A DNA stretch of 64,000 bases from Legionella hackeliae (GTDB lineage Bacteria; Pseudomonadota; Gammaproteobacteria; Legionellales; Legionellaceae): assembly GCF_000953655.1 (NCBI RefSeq), contig NZ_LN681225.1, forward strand, positions 2,321,001 through 2,385,000. The letters are read 5' to 3'. The notes under the pieces are model-generated. The model was not told the DNA's origin. It did no database searches and saw nothing but the letters and a program-made list of their open reading frames with translations. Position 1 is the first letter of the stretch. Every line of letters begins with the position of its first letter. The translations under genes were made by a program, and so were the position numbers. This document shows positions 1 through 10,285 of this stretch, piece after piece.

Positions 1-2531
1 ATGCTCAATCGTTAGCATTAGGTCGGGACAGCGGTTTTATTGAACCTGAACATCTTATGAAAGCTTTACTTGATCAACAAGGAGGAAGCTGCAGGCCCCT
101 ACTTACAAAAGCGGGTGTGAATTTGTCTCAATTGCGCACCTTAATCGATCAAGCCTTGGACAAACTTCCTAAAGTGACAGGAACAGGGGGAGAGATACAT
201 CTATCGAGCGCCCTCGGACGTTTGTTAAACCAGACTGATAAGTTGGCCCAACAACGTAAAGACAGTTTTATTTCAAGCGAATTATTTATTCTTGCAGCAC
301 TTAATGAAGAGGGTAGCCTCGGACGCTTACTAAAACAGGCAGGTGCTAATAGTCAAGCTTTGGAAAAAGCCATCAATGACATTCGTGGTGGTGAGTCAGT
401 GAATGATCCTAATGCTGAAGAACAACGTCAAGCATTAGAAAAATATACCATCGATTTAACAGAACGTGCGGAACAAGGAAAACTAGATCCTGTTATTGGT
501 CGTGACGATGAGATTCGCCGTACAATTCAAGTTTTGCAAAGACGTACCAAAAATAACCCTGTTCTCATTGGCGAACCAGGTGTTGGTAAAACAGCCATTG
601 TTGAAGGTTTGGCACAGCGCATTGTAAATGGTGAGGTTCCTGAAGGTTTAAAAAGCAAACGACTACTTTCCTTGGATATGGGAGCTCTTATTGCAGGGGC
701 TAAATTTCGTGGAGAATTTGAGGAGCGTTTAAAAGCAGTCTTAAATGACCTTGCTAAACAAGAAGGACAAATTATTCTTTTCATTGATGAATTACACACT
801 ATGGTTGGCGCAGGAAAAGCAGAAGGTGCTATGGATGCAGGTAATATGTTAAAACCATCCCTAGCCCGTGGTGAATTACACTGTATTGGCGCGACAACCC
901 TGGATGAATATCGTCAGTATATTGAAAAAGATGCAGCCCTCGAACGTCGTTTCCAAAAAGTTTTCGTTGATGAGCCTAGTGTAGAAGACACTATTGCCAT
1001 TTTACGCGGACTTAACGAACGCTATGAAGTGCATCATGGTGTGGATATCACTGACCCAGCTATTGTCGCAGCAGCCACTTTATCTCATCGCTATATCAGC
1101 GATAGACAACTTCCTGATAAGGCCATTGATTTAATTGATGAAGCAGCCAGTCAAATTCGTATGGAAATTGACTCCAAACCGGAAAGTCTGGACAAATTGG
1201 AAAGACGTTTGATTCAGCTAAAAATTGAAAGAGAAGCACTCAAAAAAGAAAATGATGAAGCGTCTAAAAAACGTTTGGAAGATTTAGAACAACTCATTAA
1301 CGAGTTGGAAAAAAATTACTCTGATCTTGAAGAAGTCTGGAAAGCGGAAAAAGCTACTCTTCAAGGGGCGACACAAATCAAAGAAGCCCTGGAACAAGCC
1401 AAAATAGAGCTGGAAACAGCAAGACGCGCTGGTGATTTAGCCCGCATGTCAGAATTGCAATACGGCCGAATTCCTGAACTTGAAAAACAACTGACTCAAG
1501 TTGCAGCAACAGAAGCAAGTGAAACCAAACTGGTACGTAACAAAGTAACAGAAGAAGAAATTGCTGAAGTTGTTTCTAAATGGACTGGCATTCCAGTAGC
1601 AAAAATGCTGGAAGGAGAAAAAGAAAAATTGCTTCATATGGAAGAAGCACTTCATAAGCGTGTTATTGGCCAAAATGAGGCGGTCGATGCTGTATCTAAT
1701 GCCATCCGCCGTTCGCGAGCTGGGTTGTCCGATCCTAAGCGTCCCATTGGTTCCTTCCTGTTTCTTGGGCCAACAGGTGTTGGTAAAACAGAACTTTGCA
1801 AAGCCTTGGCAGGCTTTCTCTTTGATACTGAAGAAGCAATGGTACGCATTGATATGTCTGAATTTATGGAAAAACATTCTGTTGCTCGATTAATTGGTGC
1901 ACCTCCTGGTTATGTCGGCTATGAAGAAGGTGGATATTTAACAGAGGCAATTCGTCGCCGACCCTACTCCGTTATTTTGTTGGACGAGGTTGAAAAAGCC
2001 CACAGCGATGTCTTTAACATTCTTCTTCAAGTTTTAGACGATGGTCGTCTGACTGATGGGCAAGGTCGTACTGTCGACTTCCGCAATACAGTTATTGTAA
2101 TGACTTCAAACCTAGGTTCTTCTCTGATTCATGATATGGGAAGTAAATTAAGTTATGAGCAAATTAAAACAGCAGTAATGGATGTTGTGGGTCAGCATTT
2201 CCGCCCCGAATTCATTAACCGTATAGATGATACAGTGGTCTTCCATCCCTTAGGTAAAGATCAAATTGCGGCCATTGCTTCTATTCAAATCGATTTGTTA
2301 AAGCAACGATTACAACAACAAAATATTTCGTTAGAAGTTACACCTGATGCCTTGGATCATTTAGCTGCAGCTGGGTTTGATCCTGTTTATGGTGCAAGAC
2401 CTTTGAAACGGACTATTCAGCAAAAACTTGAGAACCCGTTAGCACAAGCCTTATTAACGGGAAAATTTAAATCTGGCGATATTATCAAAGTCTCCTGGAA
2501 AGAAGAGCACTTGCACTTTGGTACGAAATAA
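1..2531 (+). CDS. clpB: ATP-dependent chaperone ClpB, 5' end cut by the window
   Basis: ClpB is the Hsp100 disaggregase. It threads aggregated proteins through a hexameric AAA+ ring together with DnaK. The reading frame is open from base 3 and about 18 codons precede the first internal ATG at 57, so that ATG is not the start. Length bookkeeping against the usual 857 residues puts about 15 residues outside the window. Visible in order are the N-terminal Clp repeat domain, a first Walker A GEPGVGKT, Walker [10 protein letters not shown], a long charged coiled-coil middle domain (about fragment residues 395-525), a second Walker A GPTGVGKT, Walker [12 protein letters not shown] and the C-terminal D2-small domain. 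The middle domain separates it from ClpA and ClpC. A hairpin follows the stop. Identification is certain. Confidence 0.97.
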   Translation, partial: AQSLALGRDSGFIEPEHLMKALLDQQGGSCRPLLTKAGVNLSQLRTLIDQALDKLPKVTGTGGEIHLSSALGRLLNQTDKLAQQRKDSFISSELFILAALNEEGSLGRLLKQAGANSQALEKAINDIRGGESVNDPNAEEQRQALEKYTIDLTERAEQGKLDPVIGRDDEIRRTIQVLQRRTKNNPVLIGEPGVGKTAIVEGLAQRIVNGEVPEGLKSKRLLSLDMGALIAGAKFRGEFEERLKAVLNDLAKQEGQIILFIDELHTMVGAGKAEGAMDAGNMLKPSLARGELHCIGATTLDEYRQYIEKDAALERRFQKVFVDEPSVEDTIAILRGLNERYEVHHGVDITDPAIVAAATLSHRYISDRQLPDKAIDLIDEAASQIRMEIDSKPESLDKLERRLIQLKIEREALKKENDEASKKRLEDLEQLINELEKNYSDLEEVWKAEKATLQGATQIKEALEQAKIELETARRAGDLARMSELQYGRIPELEKQLTQVAATEASETKLVRNKVTEEEIAEVVSKWTGIPVAKMLEGEKEKLLHMEEALHKRVIGQNEAVDAVSNAIRRSRAGLSDPKRPIGSFLFLGPTGVGKTELCKALAGFLFDTEEAMVRIDMSEFMEKHSVARLIGAPPGYVGYEEGGYLTEAIRRRPYSVILLDEVEKAHSDVFNILLQVLDDGRLTDGQGRTVDFRNTVIVMTSNLGSSLIHDMGSKLSYEQIKTAVMDVVGQHFRPEFINRIDDTVVFHPLGKDQIAAIASIQIDLLKQRLQQQNISLEVTPDALDHLAAAGFDPVYGARPLKRTIQQKLENPLAQALLTGKFKSGDIIKVSWKEEHLHFGTK

Positions 2532-2540
2532 TAAATTTAA

Positions 2541-2567
2541 AAGAGCCATATTTTGCATATGGCTCTT
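2541..2567. terminator. Bidirectional hairpin between convergent clpB and the 419-aa gene
   Basis: A perfect 11-bp stem, aagagccatat pairing with atatggctctt, encloses a 5-nt loop. Read on the minus strand it is followed by a short T run, so it should end the minus-strand gene best. On the + strand the T run is poor. Its position between two convergent stops supports a shared terminator. Confidence 0.75.
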
Positions 2568-2569
2568 GC

Positions 2570-3829
2570 TTAAAAGATTGTAGCTGTGGTGTCTGCTATT
2601 TCTTGTTTTTCTGATTTAATGAATTGATTGACTTGTTGTTTTAGTTCTTTACGCATAAACGTATATCCATTTTCAGCATGCCAACATTTACAATCAATAG
2701 AATCAATAATGCTGGTATAATTTTGAAATGCAATTAATCCTAATTTCTTGGCATTATCATCTAACTGGTTGGGGCCTTGAGCTCCAATGCCCTCATTAAG
2801 TACGTCTCTTAGACTTGGAGTTCGAACAGGGCAAGACATGGCTAATATATAGGCTCCAAGTAGAGCATATTGACTATTCATTATTAAAGCAGCGTGAACG
2901 TAATCTTGAAAGTTGATATACCTTTCTTCAGTTTTTACTGGTGAGACATCCGGCACTATCACTTCTGTTAATACACCCTTTGCAGTTATTTTGTCAGGCA
3001 AACTTAATATTAAAATTTCTTTAACCGCCTTATCAACGCCAGGCTGTACGGCATCTAGTAATTCGATAAGATGCTCTTTCGTTAATAAAGGAGTTTTTGA
3101 TAATTTTGCCATAACCAATATTCCCAATTTGGGAATAGTTGCTAAAGCAGTTTCATCCACTCTCCTGAATGCTGCTGCAGCTGACTGCACAAAACTAATG
3201 ACCTGTAATTGAATAGTAATTGGACGAGCTTTCACTCTGGCATGGACAATAATTTCCTTAAGCTTTGAAAAAAATTCAGTATCCTCCTGAATATAAGGAA
3301 ATTGGTCAGCTACTTTTTTCTTCTTATCCGAGGATACATCCTCTTGTTCAAGATAAGCTTTATATGCTTCACAACAGGTAGCAATTGTTTCAGCATCAAG
3401 TTTCTGTTTTTCAAATTCAAATTCTTCTTCTAAAATCAGTTTGACACAACTATTGTCAGCACTATAACCAAGGTAGAAAAGAAATTTTGAATTGTATGAA
3501 AGTATTATTCGTTGATAGCGATAAAGCACCGCACCTAATAAAATATTTTGCGCATTATTGAGAAGTTGCACAGTTCCTTCTTGAGGCAACTTAGGAAGTA
3601 ACTGACTAATACATGCCACCTGATCTCGTCTTAAATCAGGTGTGGTATTAACAAAGAAACCTGATTTTTTGCGCACTTTTTCATTATACTTTTCTTCCAA
3701 AGAATTTACTTTCTGACGAATTTGTTCATATGTCGGAGGAATATAACGATTTATTAATTCATTAAAAGAATTATGCAACTTAATCGCTTTATTGTGTAAA
3801 TCTCGATATCTTGGAAGCTCATAACCCAT
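2570..3829 (-). CDS. Orphan protein, 419 aa, possible Dot/Icm effector
   Basis: I do not recognise this family. The protein is soluble, mostly helical by composition, with no signal peptide or clear membrane segment. It has a lysine/glutamate-rich N-terminal half and charged stretches such as LILEEEFEFEKQK. The start ATG at 3829 is preceded by AAGGAG at good spacing. It lies 9 bp behind another orphan gene (3839-4417) and is probably co-transcribed with it. Both begin with a Met-Tyr-Glu-like stretch followed by a charged helix, which might mean related N-termini. Being lineage-specific, soluble and placed between housekeeping genes makes a secreted effector plausible, but this is inference only. 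Confidence 0.7.
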   Translation of the reverse strand: MGYELPRYRDLHNKAIKLHNSFNELINRYIPPTYEQIRQKVNSLEEKYNEKVRKKSGFFVNTTPDLRRDQVACISQLLPKLPQEGTVQLLNNAQNILLGAVLYRYQRIILSYNSKFLFYLGYSADNSCVKLILEEEFEFEKQKLDAETIATCCEAYKAYLEQEDVSSDKKKKVADQFPYIQEDTEFFSKLKEIIVHARVKARPITIQLQVISFVQSAAAAFRRVDETALATIPKLGILVMAKLSKTPLLTKEHLIELLDAVQPGVDKAVKEILILSLPDKITAKGVLTEVIVPDVSPVKTEERYINFQDYVHAALIMNSQYALLGAYILAMSCPVRTPSLRDVLNEGIGAQGPNQLDDNAKKLGLIAFQNYTSIIDSIDCKCWHAENGYTFMRKELKQQVNQFIKSEKQEIADTTATIF

Positions 3830-3838
3830 ATAATCTCC

Positions 3839-4417
3839 TTAAAATAGGCTTTTTATCCCTACTTTTGTCATTAATCCTGAAAATAATGTGCCCCAAGATA
3901 AACCGGGAGCATTTTTCTGCACATGAAGACTCCCTTGCATATTAGTCGGAAAAATTTGAAATAATTTGTTTGTTTGTTGATACTGTTCTCTTTTTTCGAA
4001 AACCCAATTGCAGAAATCATCCAACTCATCCAGGCAAGATCGGTAATAATCGGGTTCAAATTGTTCTAAAGAACTTACTCCAAGATGATCTTGAAATAAT
4101 TTCAGTAATGGTTTGTTTAGATAGCTTTGCACAAGACTGTCATACTGATACCAGACATAGACATAGATACCGATTAAAACCTGATGTTTTACATTAGAAT
4201 CAATTGTTCTTCCCGAATGCGTCACACCAGCATAAAAATCAAGACATTCCGCAGTTTGTTGAATTAAATTGGCATCATCAAATAATTGCTGGTTTGCAAT
4301 TGGAGAAGGAAGACAAGTAAAAAACAAATTTCCGTAAGTGGCGCGTTTGGTTAATGCATGAGTTAATAATGCCGTAAAATTTTTTGCATCGCGTTGCAAA
4401 TCCTCATACATTGGCAT
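3839..4417 (-). CDS. Orphan protein, 192 aa, first gene of a two-gene unit
   Basis: No family is recognised. The product is soluble, rich in aromatic residues and leucine, with the tract YVYVWYQYDSL near residue 90 and no signal peptide. The start ATG at 4417 has a strong AGGGAGG Shine-Dalgarno 6 bases upstream. A promoter-like pair and a GC-rich leader lie just upstream, so this gene probably heads a bicistronic unit with the 419-aa gene 9 bp downstream. The short spacing suggests the two products act together. Function unknown. Confidence 0.7.
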   Translation of the reverse strand: MPMYEDLQRDAKNFTALLTHALTKRATYGNLFFTCLPSPIANQQLFDDANLIQQTAECLDFYAGVTHSGRTIDSNVKHQVLIGIYVYVWYQYDSLVQSYLNKPLLKLFQDHLGVSSLEQFEPDYYRSCLDELDDFCNWVFEKREQYQQTNKLFQIFPTNMQGSLHVQKNAPGLSWGTLFSGLMTKVGIKSLF

Positions 4418-4497
4418 GGTTTTCCTCCCTGCAAGCCCCTCGCCCGCACTAATACAGCGAGCCTGCTACCCAAAGCCATCCTTGGGAACTTTCTTTT
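4418..4497 (-). promoter_or_regulatory. GC-rich structured mRNA leader of the orphan pair
   Basis: The leader is far more GC-rich than its surroundings. Read on the minus strand it can form GCAGGC with GCUUGC, extended by UCGC with GCGA, just upstream of the Shine-Dalgarno. A second small hairpin (CCCAA with TTGGG) precedes it. It contains several GGA triplets, including one in the ribosome site, which is the core of CsrA sites. I see no match to a known riboswitch class. Regulation is inference. Confidence 0.35.
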
Positions 4498-4526
4498 TTT
4501 ATAACAATCTGCCAAAGAATTTGCAA
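4498..4526 (-). promoter_or_regulatory. Putative sigma-70 promoter of the orphan pair
   Basis: On the minus strand TTGCAA (4521-4526) and TATAAA (4498-4503) are separated by exactly 17 bases. This is followed by about 80 bases of leader before the ATG at 4417. It is a pattern match only. Confidence 0.45.
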
Positions 4527-4545
4527 TATGTGAATGATTAAATCT

Positions 4546-5910
4546 TTATTTGTTAAATTTCGAGTCAACCTGAAACACTAGATTTTGATGAATGTTATCA
4601 AAACCTCGATTACTCATAACTAAAATTGCATCACCAGGACGCACCTCCTCAATCACAGCATTGACGATAGCATGAGGATTAGGCAGAATCTGGTAAGGAC
4701 ATTGCCAATCTTTGACAACTTTATCCAGACTAAAATGCTCTGGACTCAAAACATAAGCATGATCAACAGCGGATAAGGCTTCTGCCATCGCATCTGCGTG
4801 TACGCCAGTTTTCATAGTGTAGGAGGCAAATTCCAAAACTGCCAATATCCGCTTATGTCGACCACTTTGTTTCAAGGCATTGATGGTTTTAGTAATAGCA
4901 GTTGGGTGATGAGCAAAATCATCATAGACAGTGACACCGTGACGGTCTGACTTAACTTCTAATCGACGTTTGACTGGTTTAAATTCTGCAAGAGCACGGG
5001 CGGCCACTTCAATATCTACACCAGCGTGATAACTTGCAGCAATCGCTGCCAAACCATTTTCAATATTAAATTGTCCAATTAAAGGCCATTTTACATCGAT
5101 TACTGGCATGCCTTTATGCCAGATGCGAAAAGCTTTTCCACAATCATCAAGTACTTCGGCACGCCAGGTAGCATCCCCATTAAAAGCCAATTCTTCTACT
5201 GGAGAAAATACACCCTTTGATATTACCTCATTTAGAGCCGCATCATCCCGAGGTTTAATGACTACACCTTTGCCAGGAATGGTTTTTAAATAGTAATGAA
5301 ATTGCTGTTGGATAGCTTCAAGGTTCGCATAAATATCTGCATGATCAAACTCGAGATTGTTGAGAATGGCAATTTCAGGTCGGTAGTGCATTAATTTAGG
5401 TCGTTTATCAAAAAAAGCACTATCGTACTCATCAGCCTCAATAACAAACCACTCTCCCTCTCCTAGAAAAGCACTGGTATCAAAATTCGGAGCAACCCCA
5501 CCGATTAAAAATCCAGGGTTAAGACCAGCTTGTTGTAAAATAAATGCCAACATGGAGGTCGTTGTCGTTTTTCCATGAGTCCCTGCAACAGCTAATACAC
5601 GATAGCGGGGCAGTATATGCTCTGCTAACCATTGAGGACCGGACGTATAATTTTTTCCAGCATTAAGTACTGCTTCAAGAACAGGCATTCCTCTTTTTAT
5701 AGCATTACCGATGATGACCCAATCCGCCTTTAGGGCCTGGGTACTATCGTCATAGCCTTCTGTCCACTCAATGCCTTTGGCCGTTAACAAGTCACTGACA
5801 GGAGGATAGCAATTTGCATCACACCCAGTTACTTTGAAACCTGCCTCACGGGCTAATATAGCCAAGGCACTCATAAAGGTTCCGCTAATCCCCAAAATAT
5901 GTAAATGCAT
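4546..5910 (-). CDS. mpl: UDP-N-acetylmuramate:L-alanyl-gamma-D-glutamyl-meso-diaminopimelate ligase
   Basis: Mpl reattaches the recycled tripeptide L-Ala-gamma-D-Glu-meso-DAP to UDP-MurNAc in the cytoplasm, so cell-wall turnover products re-enter peptidoglycan synthesis. The Mur-ligase layout is clear: an N-terminal Rossmann segment (HLHILGISGTF), the ATP loop AGTHGKTTTTSML, the central motif NLEFDHADIY, and a C-terminal ligase domain with YDDFAHHPTAI, which is typical of Mpl rather than MurC. I chose ATG 5910 (454 aa) because GAGA lies at good spacing. ATG 5922, overlapping the previous stop as ATGA, and TTG 5928 are alternatives. It is the last gene of the fli-yhdP run. Confidence 0.95.
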   Translation of the reverse strand: MHLHILGISGTFMSALAILAREAGFKVTGCDANCYPPVSDLLTAKGIEWTEGYDDSTQALKADWVIIGNAIKRGMPVLEAVLNAGKNYTSGPQWLAEHILPRYRVLAVAGTHGKTTTTSMLAFILQQAGLNPGFLIGGVAPNFDTSAFLGEGEWFVIEADEYDSAFFDKRPKLMHYRPEIAILNNLEFDHADIYANLEAIQQQFHYYLKTIPGKGVVIKPRDDAALNEVISKGVFSPVEELAFNGDATWRAEVLDDCGKAFRIWHKGMPVIDVKWPLIGQFNIENGLAAIAASYHAGVDIEVAARALAEFKPVKRRLEVKSDRHGVTVYDDFAHHPTAITKTINALKQSGRHKRILAVLEFASYTMKTGVHADAMAEALSAVDHAYVLSPEHFSLDKVVKDWQCPYQILPNPHAIVNAVIEEVRPGDAILVMSNRGFDNIHQNLVFQVDSKFNK

Positions 5911-5918
5911 AATTTTTC

Positions 5919-6461
5919 TCATCGCCAAAATGAAACCGTTAAAATATTACACGCTAACAAGCCAAAACTTGCTAATACTGAAGTTAAATTATCCACATCC
6001 AATGCATATTTATAAACATGTGCTGTCACTAAAAATTGCCACACTGTTAAAATCAATGTCAAAATCAAATAGATAAAGCCTAGGAGTAGAGCAATGCTAT
6101 GACCCAGTGTCGCTCCAGCCAAAGCTGGGGCAACGATGAGTAAAGGCAAGGCAAAAATATGTACTATAAAATGACATGCTAACAATGACGTGAGGGTTTG
6201 CACTAGTCGATTTACTTTACCATTTACCTTTAATAGTAAAAAAGTAAAAATCACATAAACAATGATTAAACTTCCCCCAGCCGCTATTGAACTTGTAATT
6301 TCAAATTGTTGCTTCATATCGGCCATAAACCATTGCAATATGATCAACATAAAGAACAAAAAAGCCACAAAAACCAATAAAGGCAGTGAATAAGGTGTAT
6401 TCGCGGGACTATCCTTAAAGCTAGCAACTTGCCAATACCGTTTTAAAATTGCCTCCCACAT
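5919..6461 (-). CDS. Small integral membrane protein, five predicted TM segments
   Basis: The 180-residue product is dominated by about five hydrophobic segments (roughly residues 29-45, 57-80, 90-112, 116-142 and 158-178) with short loops. The general look is that of Yip1-like membrane proteins, but I cannot assign a family firmly. I take ATG 6461 rather than the upstream TTG 6476 because AGGAT precedes it. Its stop overlaps one possible mpl start, and it sits 32 bp after yhdP, so it belongs to that transcript. Function unknown. Confidence 0.75.
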   Translation of the reverse strand: MWEAILKRYWQVASFKDSPANTPYSLPLLVFVAFLFFMLIILQWFMADMKQQFEITSSIAAGGSLIIVYVIFTFLLLKVNGKVNRLVQTLTSLLACHFIVHIFALPLLIVAPALAGATLGHSIALLLGFIYLILTLILTVWQFLVTAHVYKYALDVDNLTSVLASFGLLACNILTVSFWR

Positions 6462-6493
6462 GGCCAATCCTATCAATCAATGTATCAAAATTT

Positions 6494-9400
6494 TTAAACG
6501 TTACGCTTTTTTATAATTTTTATCTGTTGCACAACAGGTTGTCGCCAAGGACCAGAAATTTTGTAAGTATATCCACTTATCTTTTGCATCCCTTGGTTAA
6601 TTAATTTACTTGCTACCCAGGTTGCTATACCTGCTATTGGTCCACCTGCAATAGTTGCCACAACGGGTAGACTCGCAGTGATATGAGGGTTAACTTTCAA
6701 ATCAAGATCATAATATTGTTTTGCAATATCTAAATTTCCTTTCATGCTGGCGTATGCAACTGGACCATCTATATAGCTATCCTGTGTGGCCATTACGCCT
6801 TTGGAAATTGTAAAACTTCCACTAAATTCATCAAAGCTGTAACCATCTTCTGATAAATCACTAAAATCTAATTTAAGACGTCTAGGTATTGTCTGCAAAC
6901 TTAGAATGCTAAGTAACTTTCCTAAGCCTAACTTTTCTTCAGTTTCTGGACTTAAATTCGTAATTCGACCGTCTTTAAAGCGCATAGCCAGTTGTCCATG
7001 AAGTTTAGCCAGGGAAAACTTATAGATTGGGCCACTCCATCCCCCTCTAAATTGCACATCCCCTTTATTAGCCTCTACAACAGGGCTCACTTTCCAATTT
7101 TCTAAACTCTTAGCAAGATTGGTGATATGTAAATCAGCTTGTAGTTGAGTAGTATTAATTTTGTCGTTTTCTCGCCAATTACCTCGCGCTGTGAGCTCAT
7201 AAAACGGTGATTTGATCTTACACGTATTAAGTTCCCACTGGTCTTTTAAAGCGGTGGTTTTTAAGGATACATCGCCAATATTTAATTCACCGACTTGGAA
7301 TGAAGCCACTCGCAAATTTAGATTTGGCAAATTGGTTGGTTTTAATTTTGAAGCTGATTTGAAATCAACTGGTTTCTCATTATCGAGATGTAGTTTTTCA
7401 AATAAGCCAGTTACCGTATTACTTGACGGTTGATAGCGAAGATTTGCAGCGATTTTTTCCTGATTTAAACGAATTTCCCAATTGCCTTTTTCCTGTTTTT
7501 TAGCCTTAAACGAAAGATTTTTGTAACTTTGATTAAAGACCTTAGCCAATTCAAGTTTAACATCAATCAGACTTAAAGCATTTGGCATTTCCTGGTTATC
7601 AGTTGTCATCTTTTCTTTTACAGCAAGCCACTGCTGTAAATCAAACTCTGGCAAGCTTCCTAAAATTTGTAATCCATGCAGCTGTTCATCATTTGAAGTA
7701 TCAGTGTTACCTAAAATAATTTTTCCCTTTTGCAAGGCAAAGGCACCCTTAACCCCTGAGAATAACAAATCACTACTGAGACGATTATCGTAATTAAAAC
7801 GCAACCGAACAGCTTTTTTTGAATTAAAATCTATGTCTATTTTTAAAGGAACCTTACTGTCTTTAGTCTTGCCCAAAGGTGGAGGCAGGTCAATATTTAA
7901 TCCCTGTAAAGAAGTCTGAATACGTACGTGATCTAAGTCACTGGGTTCATCAGTAATCGTCAATAAACTTTCTAACCATAAAGAACCTTGCATTAGAGAA
8001 AATACAGGTAATTTAAATTTGTCGCGTAAGACTGAGATATTGGTTTGACCCTTCACTCTTACTTCCGTAGAAGGCGATGGTCCTTTAACTGATTTGATTA
8101 AAATTGTTACTGGATTTCCCAACAGTAACGCCTGAAGATGGCTATCCAAAACGCTGTCTTGATCAAATTGCAACGTCCCGCTTAAATTTTTCAACTCTAC
8201 GTCGTCTATAGCATGATGTACCTGAACATTATTTTTATTAAAAACAATATCCCCCAAAGCCAGTATGTCATCATTCTCAGGGTAAAGTGGTGCCTCCAAT
8301 TGTAAATCAACAGCCACAGGTCCCTTCATTTGCAAGATATTGAGAGCCGATAATTTTTTATTAAGGGGCGAAGCACGCACATAGGCTAAGGCTTTTTTAG
8401 CATCTGTTTCGGCTTTGGTATGTATCAACAAGGTTTCCCTATCCAAACCTAAATCATTAACACGCAAATTTCCTTTATCCACTTCAATGCCTTGAAGATT
8501 GGCATGGACAATATCAGCTTCAAGAGTACGTTTAGTGACATTGAGGTAGGCTTCAATCTCTCGCGTTACAGGCCAGTTGCGTGCAAAAACAAGATCCACT
8601 CCAGATAAATAACTTTTAATTGAAAATTCACCAGGCTGTGTATCAAAAGGAAAATCTTTCATATTTCCATTAAGCGTTAATTCACCGGTCATTTTTGCGA
8701 TATGTTTAATATCATTTTTAAGCCATGCATCAAGCTTTCGTTTTAAGTGTTTGGAGGGTAAATAAGGCATCCACTCTTCAGCATTACTTGCTGAAAACTG
8801 CGCTTTTAAACGAACGGGACCCATTGAATCTTTAGAAACTTCATCTGCGACACCTTGAGCGCTAAATAAAAGATTAGAATGGCTTAACACAAGCCTTTCC
8901 ATACTCACACGCAGACCTTGATCCAATTCTTTCCAATCAAACGCAGCATTGAGTAGAGAAAAGTTAATGGGCGGCTGATTTTGAGGAACAATAACAGCAT
9001 TCTTGCTATCGAACTCCAAACGCCCCTCAGTGGGTTGCCAATGAATTACACCTGATAAATTTTCCGCCCCAGGGCGACTTTCGCTCGGCAACCACCCTAA
9101 ATTCACAAAACGTGAAAGGACGTAATCAATCTTCTCATTGTTAACGTATACTTGTGTATCGTGTAGCTCTCCATAAGGCTTCATTGCCAATATAGTATGC
9201 ATCGATTCAGGCCAAGCAATGGACGTTGAACATAAAGATTGCAACAGTATATTTTTGATGTAGATAAAATAATTTTTCGTAGTTTGTTGATAACGAATTA
9301 CGAATGAATTTTCTGGCCAGGAAGTACCACTTAAGCGTAAACCAATATGATCACCAGTAAGCTGCCAACTGCCATCATTTTGCGGCGCCCAAGCTAAATT

Positions 9401-10285
9401 TGCCTTCAACGATTGTATGAGTTGACCTTTTTCAGTGTCCGTGTCTGCCCAGGCCAAATGACTAAAGTTTAATCGACCTTGCGCATTTGTGAGATTTCCT
9501 TTATTAAAATCAGCCCAAAGTTGGACATCCCCTTTCCCACCTAGTATTTGAAAGCGGTTTTGAGGCAGGAATTTTTGCCATTGCGCAGGTAATACCTGAT
9601 GTACTGAAAAGAAAGCATGGCCAGAGGTTTTATTTAAAGCATCAGCATCTAAATACAAATCAGCTAACAACTCAAATTTAGTCGCTGTAGTTTGCTCAAG
9701 AAAGGCATTGCCTTTTATGCGATAGTGACCTGAATGATTAGCAATGCTTAAATCAAGGTCATCAAAAGGAATAACTGTGCCGTCTTTGAAAAAAAGATGG
9801 GCAGATACATCTTTTAAAATTATTTTTTGCTGATCTAGAATCCACTCCAAAATAGGCTTTAGCGTTTCTGTATCAAAGGCCATATTTTGGCGGTTAGCAA
9901 TTCCATCAATTTGCCAGCCTTCATCTGTCTGTCGCAAATTTAGATGCAAATCATCAATGAAAAGCACGCCTGGCTGAATTTGCCAATGCCAAAGCGAACT
10001 AAAAATATTGATACCTACGAATAATTTTTTTAATTTAAGAACCGCTTTGCTGCCATCTAATACTTCAACTTGATTCAATTTAATTACAGGCTCAAACCAA
10101 TACCATCCCGTCTCCATGGTGCTAATGGTTACAGGTTCACCAAGCAATGTAGACAAATGATGTTCTACATCGGTTTTATATTGTGTTGCCCACGGGGTTA
10201 GTGCACGGAATAGGCTAGAAATAACCGCGGCAGCAATAATTAGGATGGCCAAAGGCATCCAGCATCTTTTGATTAATTTATTCAC
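6494..10285 (-). CDS. yhdP: YhdP family AsmA-like envelope protein
   Basis: This 1263-residue protein has a single N-terminal membrane anchor (about residues 9-30), a very long periplasmic beta-rich body and an AsmA-like C-terminus. The C-terminal part includes GSFTISKGVMATQDSYIDGP, the usual YhdP/TIGR02099 signature region. In E. coli YhdP is one of the bridge-like proteins that move phospholipid from inner to outer membrane. The length matches that family (about 1266). Translation starts at GTG 10285 and overlaps the fliJ stop by 4 bases (GTGA), so it should be translationally coupled to a flagellar gene, which is unusual for its role. Confidence 0.92.
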   Translation of the reverse strand: MNKLIKRCWMPLAILIIAAAVISSLFRALTPWATQYKTDVEHHLSTLLGEPVTISTMETGWYWFEPVIKLNQVEVLDGSKAVLKLKKLFVGINIFSSLWHWQIQPGVLFIDDLHLNLRQTDEGWQIDGIANRQNMAFDTETLKPILEWILDQQKIILKDVSAHLFFKDGTVIPFDDLDLSIANHSGHYRIKGNAFLEQTTATKFELLADLYLDADALNKTSGHAFFSVHQVLPAQWQKFLPQNRFQILGGKGDVQLWADFNKGNLTNAQGRLNFSHLAWADTDTEKGQLIQSLKANLAWAPQNDGSWQLTGDHIGLRLSGTSWPENSFVIRYQQTTKNYFIYIKNILLQSLCSTSIAWPESMHTILAMKPYGELHDTQVYVNNEKIDYVLSRFVNLGWLPSESRPGAENLSGVIHWQPTEGRLEFDSKNAVIVPQNQPPINFSLLNAAFDWKELDQGLRVSMERLVLSHSNLLFSAQGVADEVSKDSMGPVRLKAQFSASNAEEWMPYLPSKHLKRKLDAWLKNDIKHIAKMTGELTLNGNMKDFPFDTQPGEFSIKSYLSGVDLVFARNWPVTREIEAYLNVTKRTLEADIVHANLQGIEVDKGNLRVNDLGLDRETLLIHTKAETDAKKALAYVRASPLNKKLSALNILQMKGPVAVDLQLEAPLYPENDDILALGDIVFNKNNVQVHHAIDDVELKNLSGTLQFDQDSVLDSHLQALLLGNPVTILIKSVKGPSPSTEVRVKGQTNISVLRDKFKLPVFSLMQGSLWLESLLTITDEPSDLDHVRIQTSLQGLNIDLPPPLGKTKDSKVPLKIDIDFNSKKAVRLRFNYDNRLSSDLLFSGVKGAFALQKGKIILGNTDTSNDEQLHGLQILGSLPEFDLQQWLAVKEKMTTDNQEMPNALSLIDVKLELAKVFNQSYKNLSFKAKKQEKGNWEIRLNQEKIAANLRYQPSSNTVTGLFEKLHLDNEKPVDFKSASKLKPTNLPNLNLRVASFQVGELNIGDVSLKTTALKDQWELNTCKIKSPFYELTARGNWRENDKINTTQLQADLHITNLAKSLENWKVSPVVEANKGDVQFRGGWSGPIYKFSLAKLHGQLAMRFKDGRITNLSPETEEKLGLGKLLSILSLQTIPRRLKLDFSDLSEDGYSFDEFSGSFTISKGVMATQDSYIDGPVAYASMKGNLDIAKQYYDLDLKVNPHITASLPVVATIAGGPIAGIATWVASKLINQGMQKISGYTYKISGPWRQPVVQQIKIIKKRNV

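Noticed and set aside
1449-1877. 142-codon minus-strand frame inside clpB
   Set aside because: Antisense shadow of the ClpB middle domain, phenylalanine/cysteine-rich and not protein-like.
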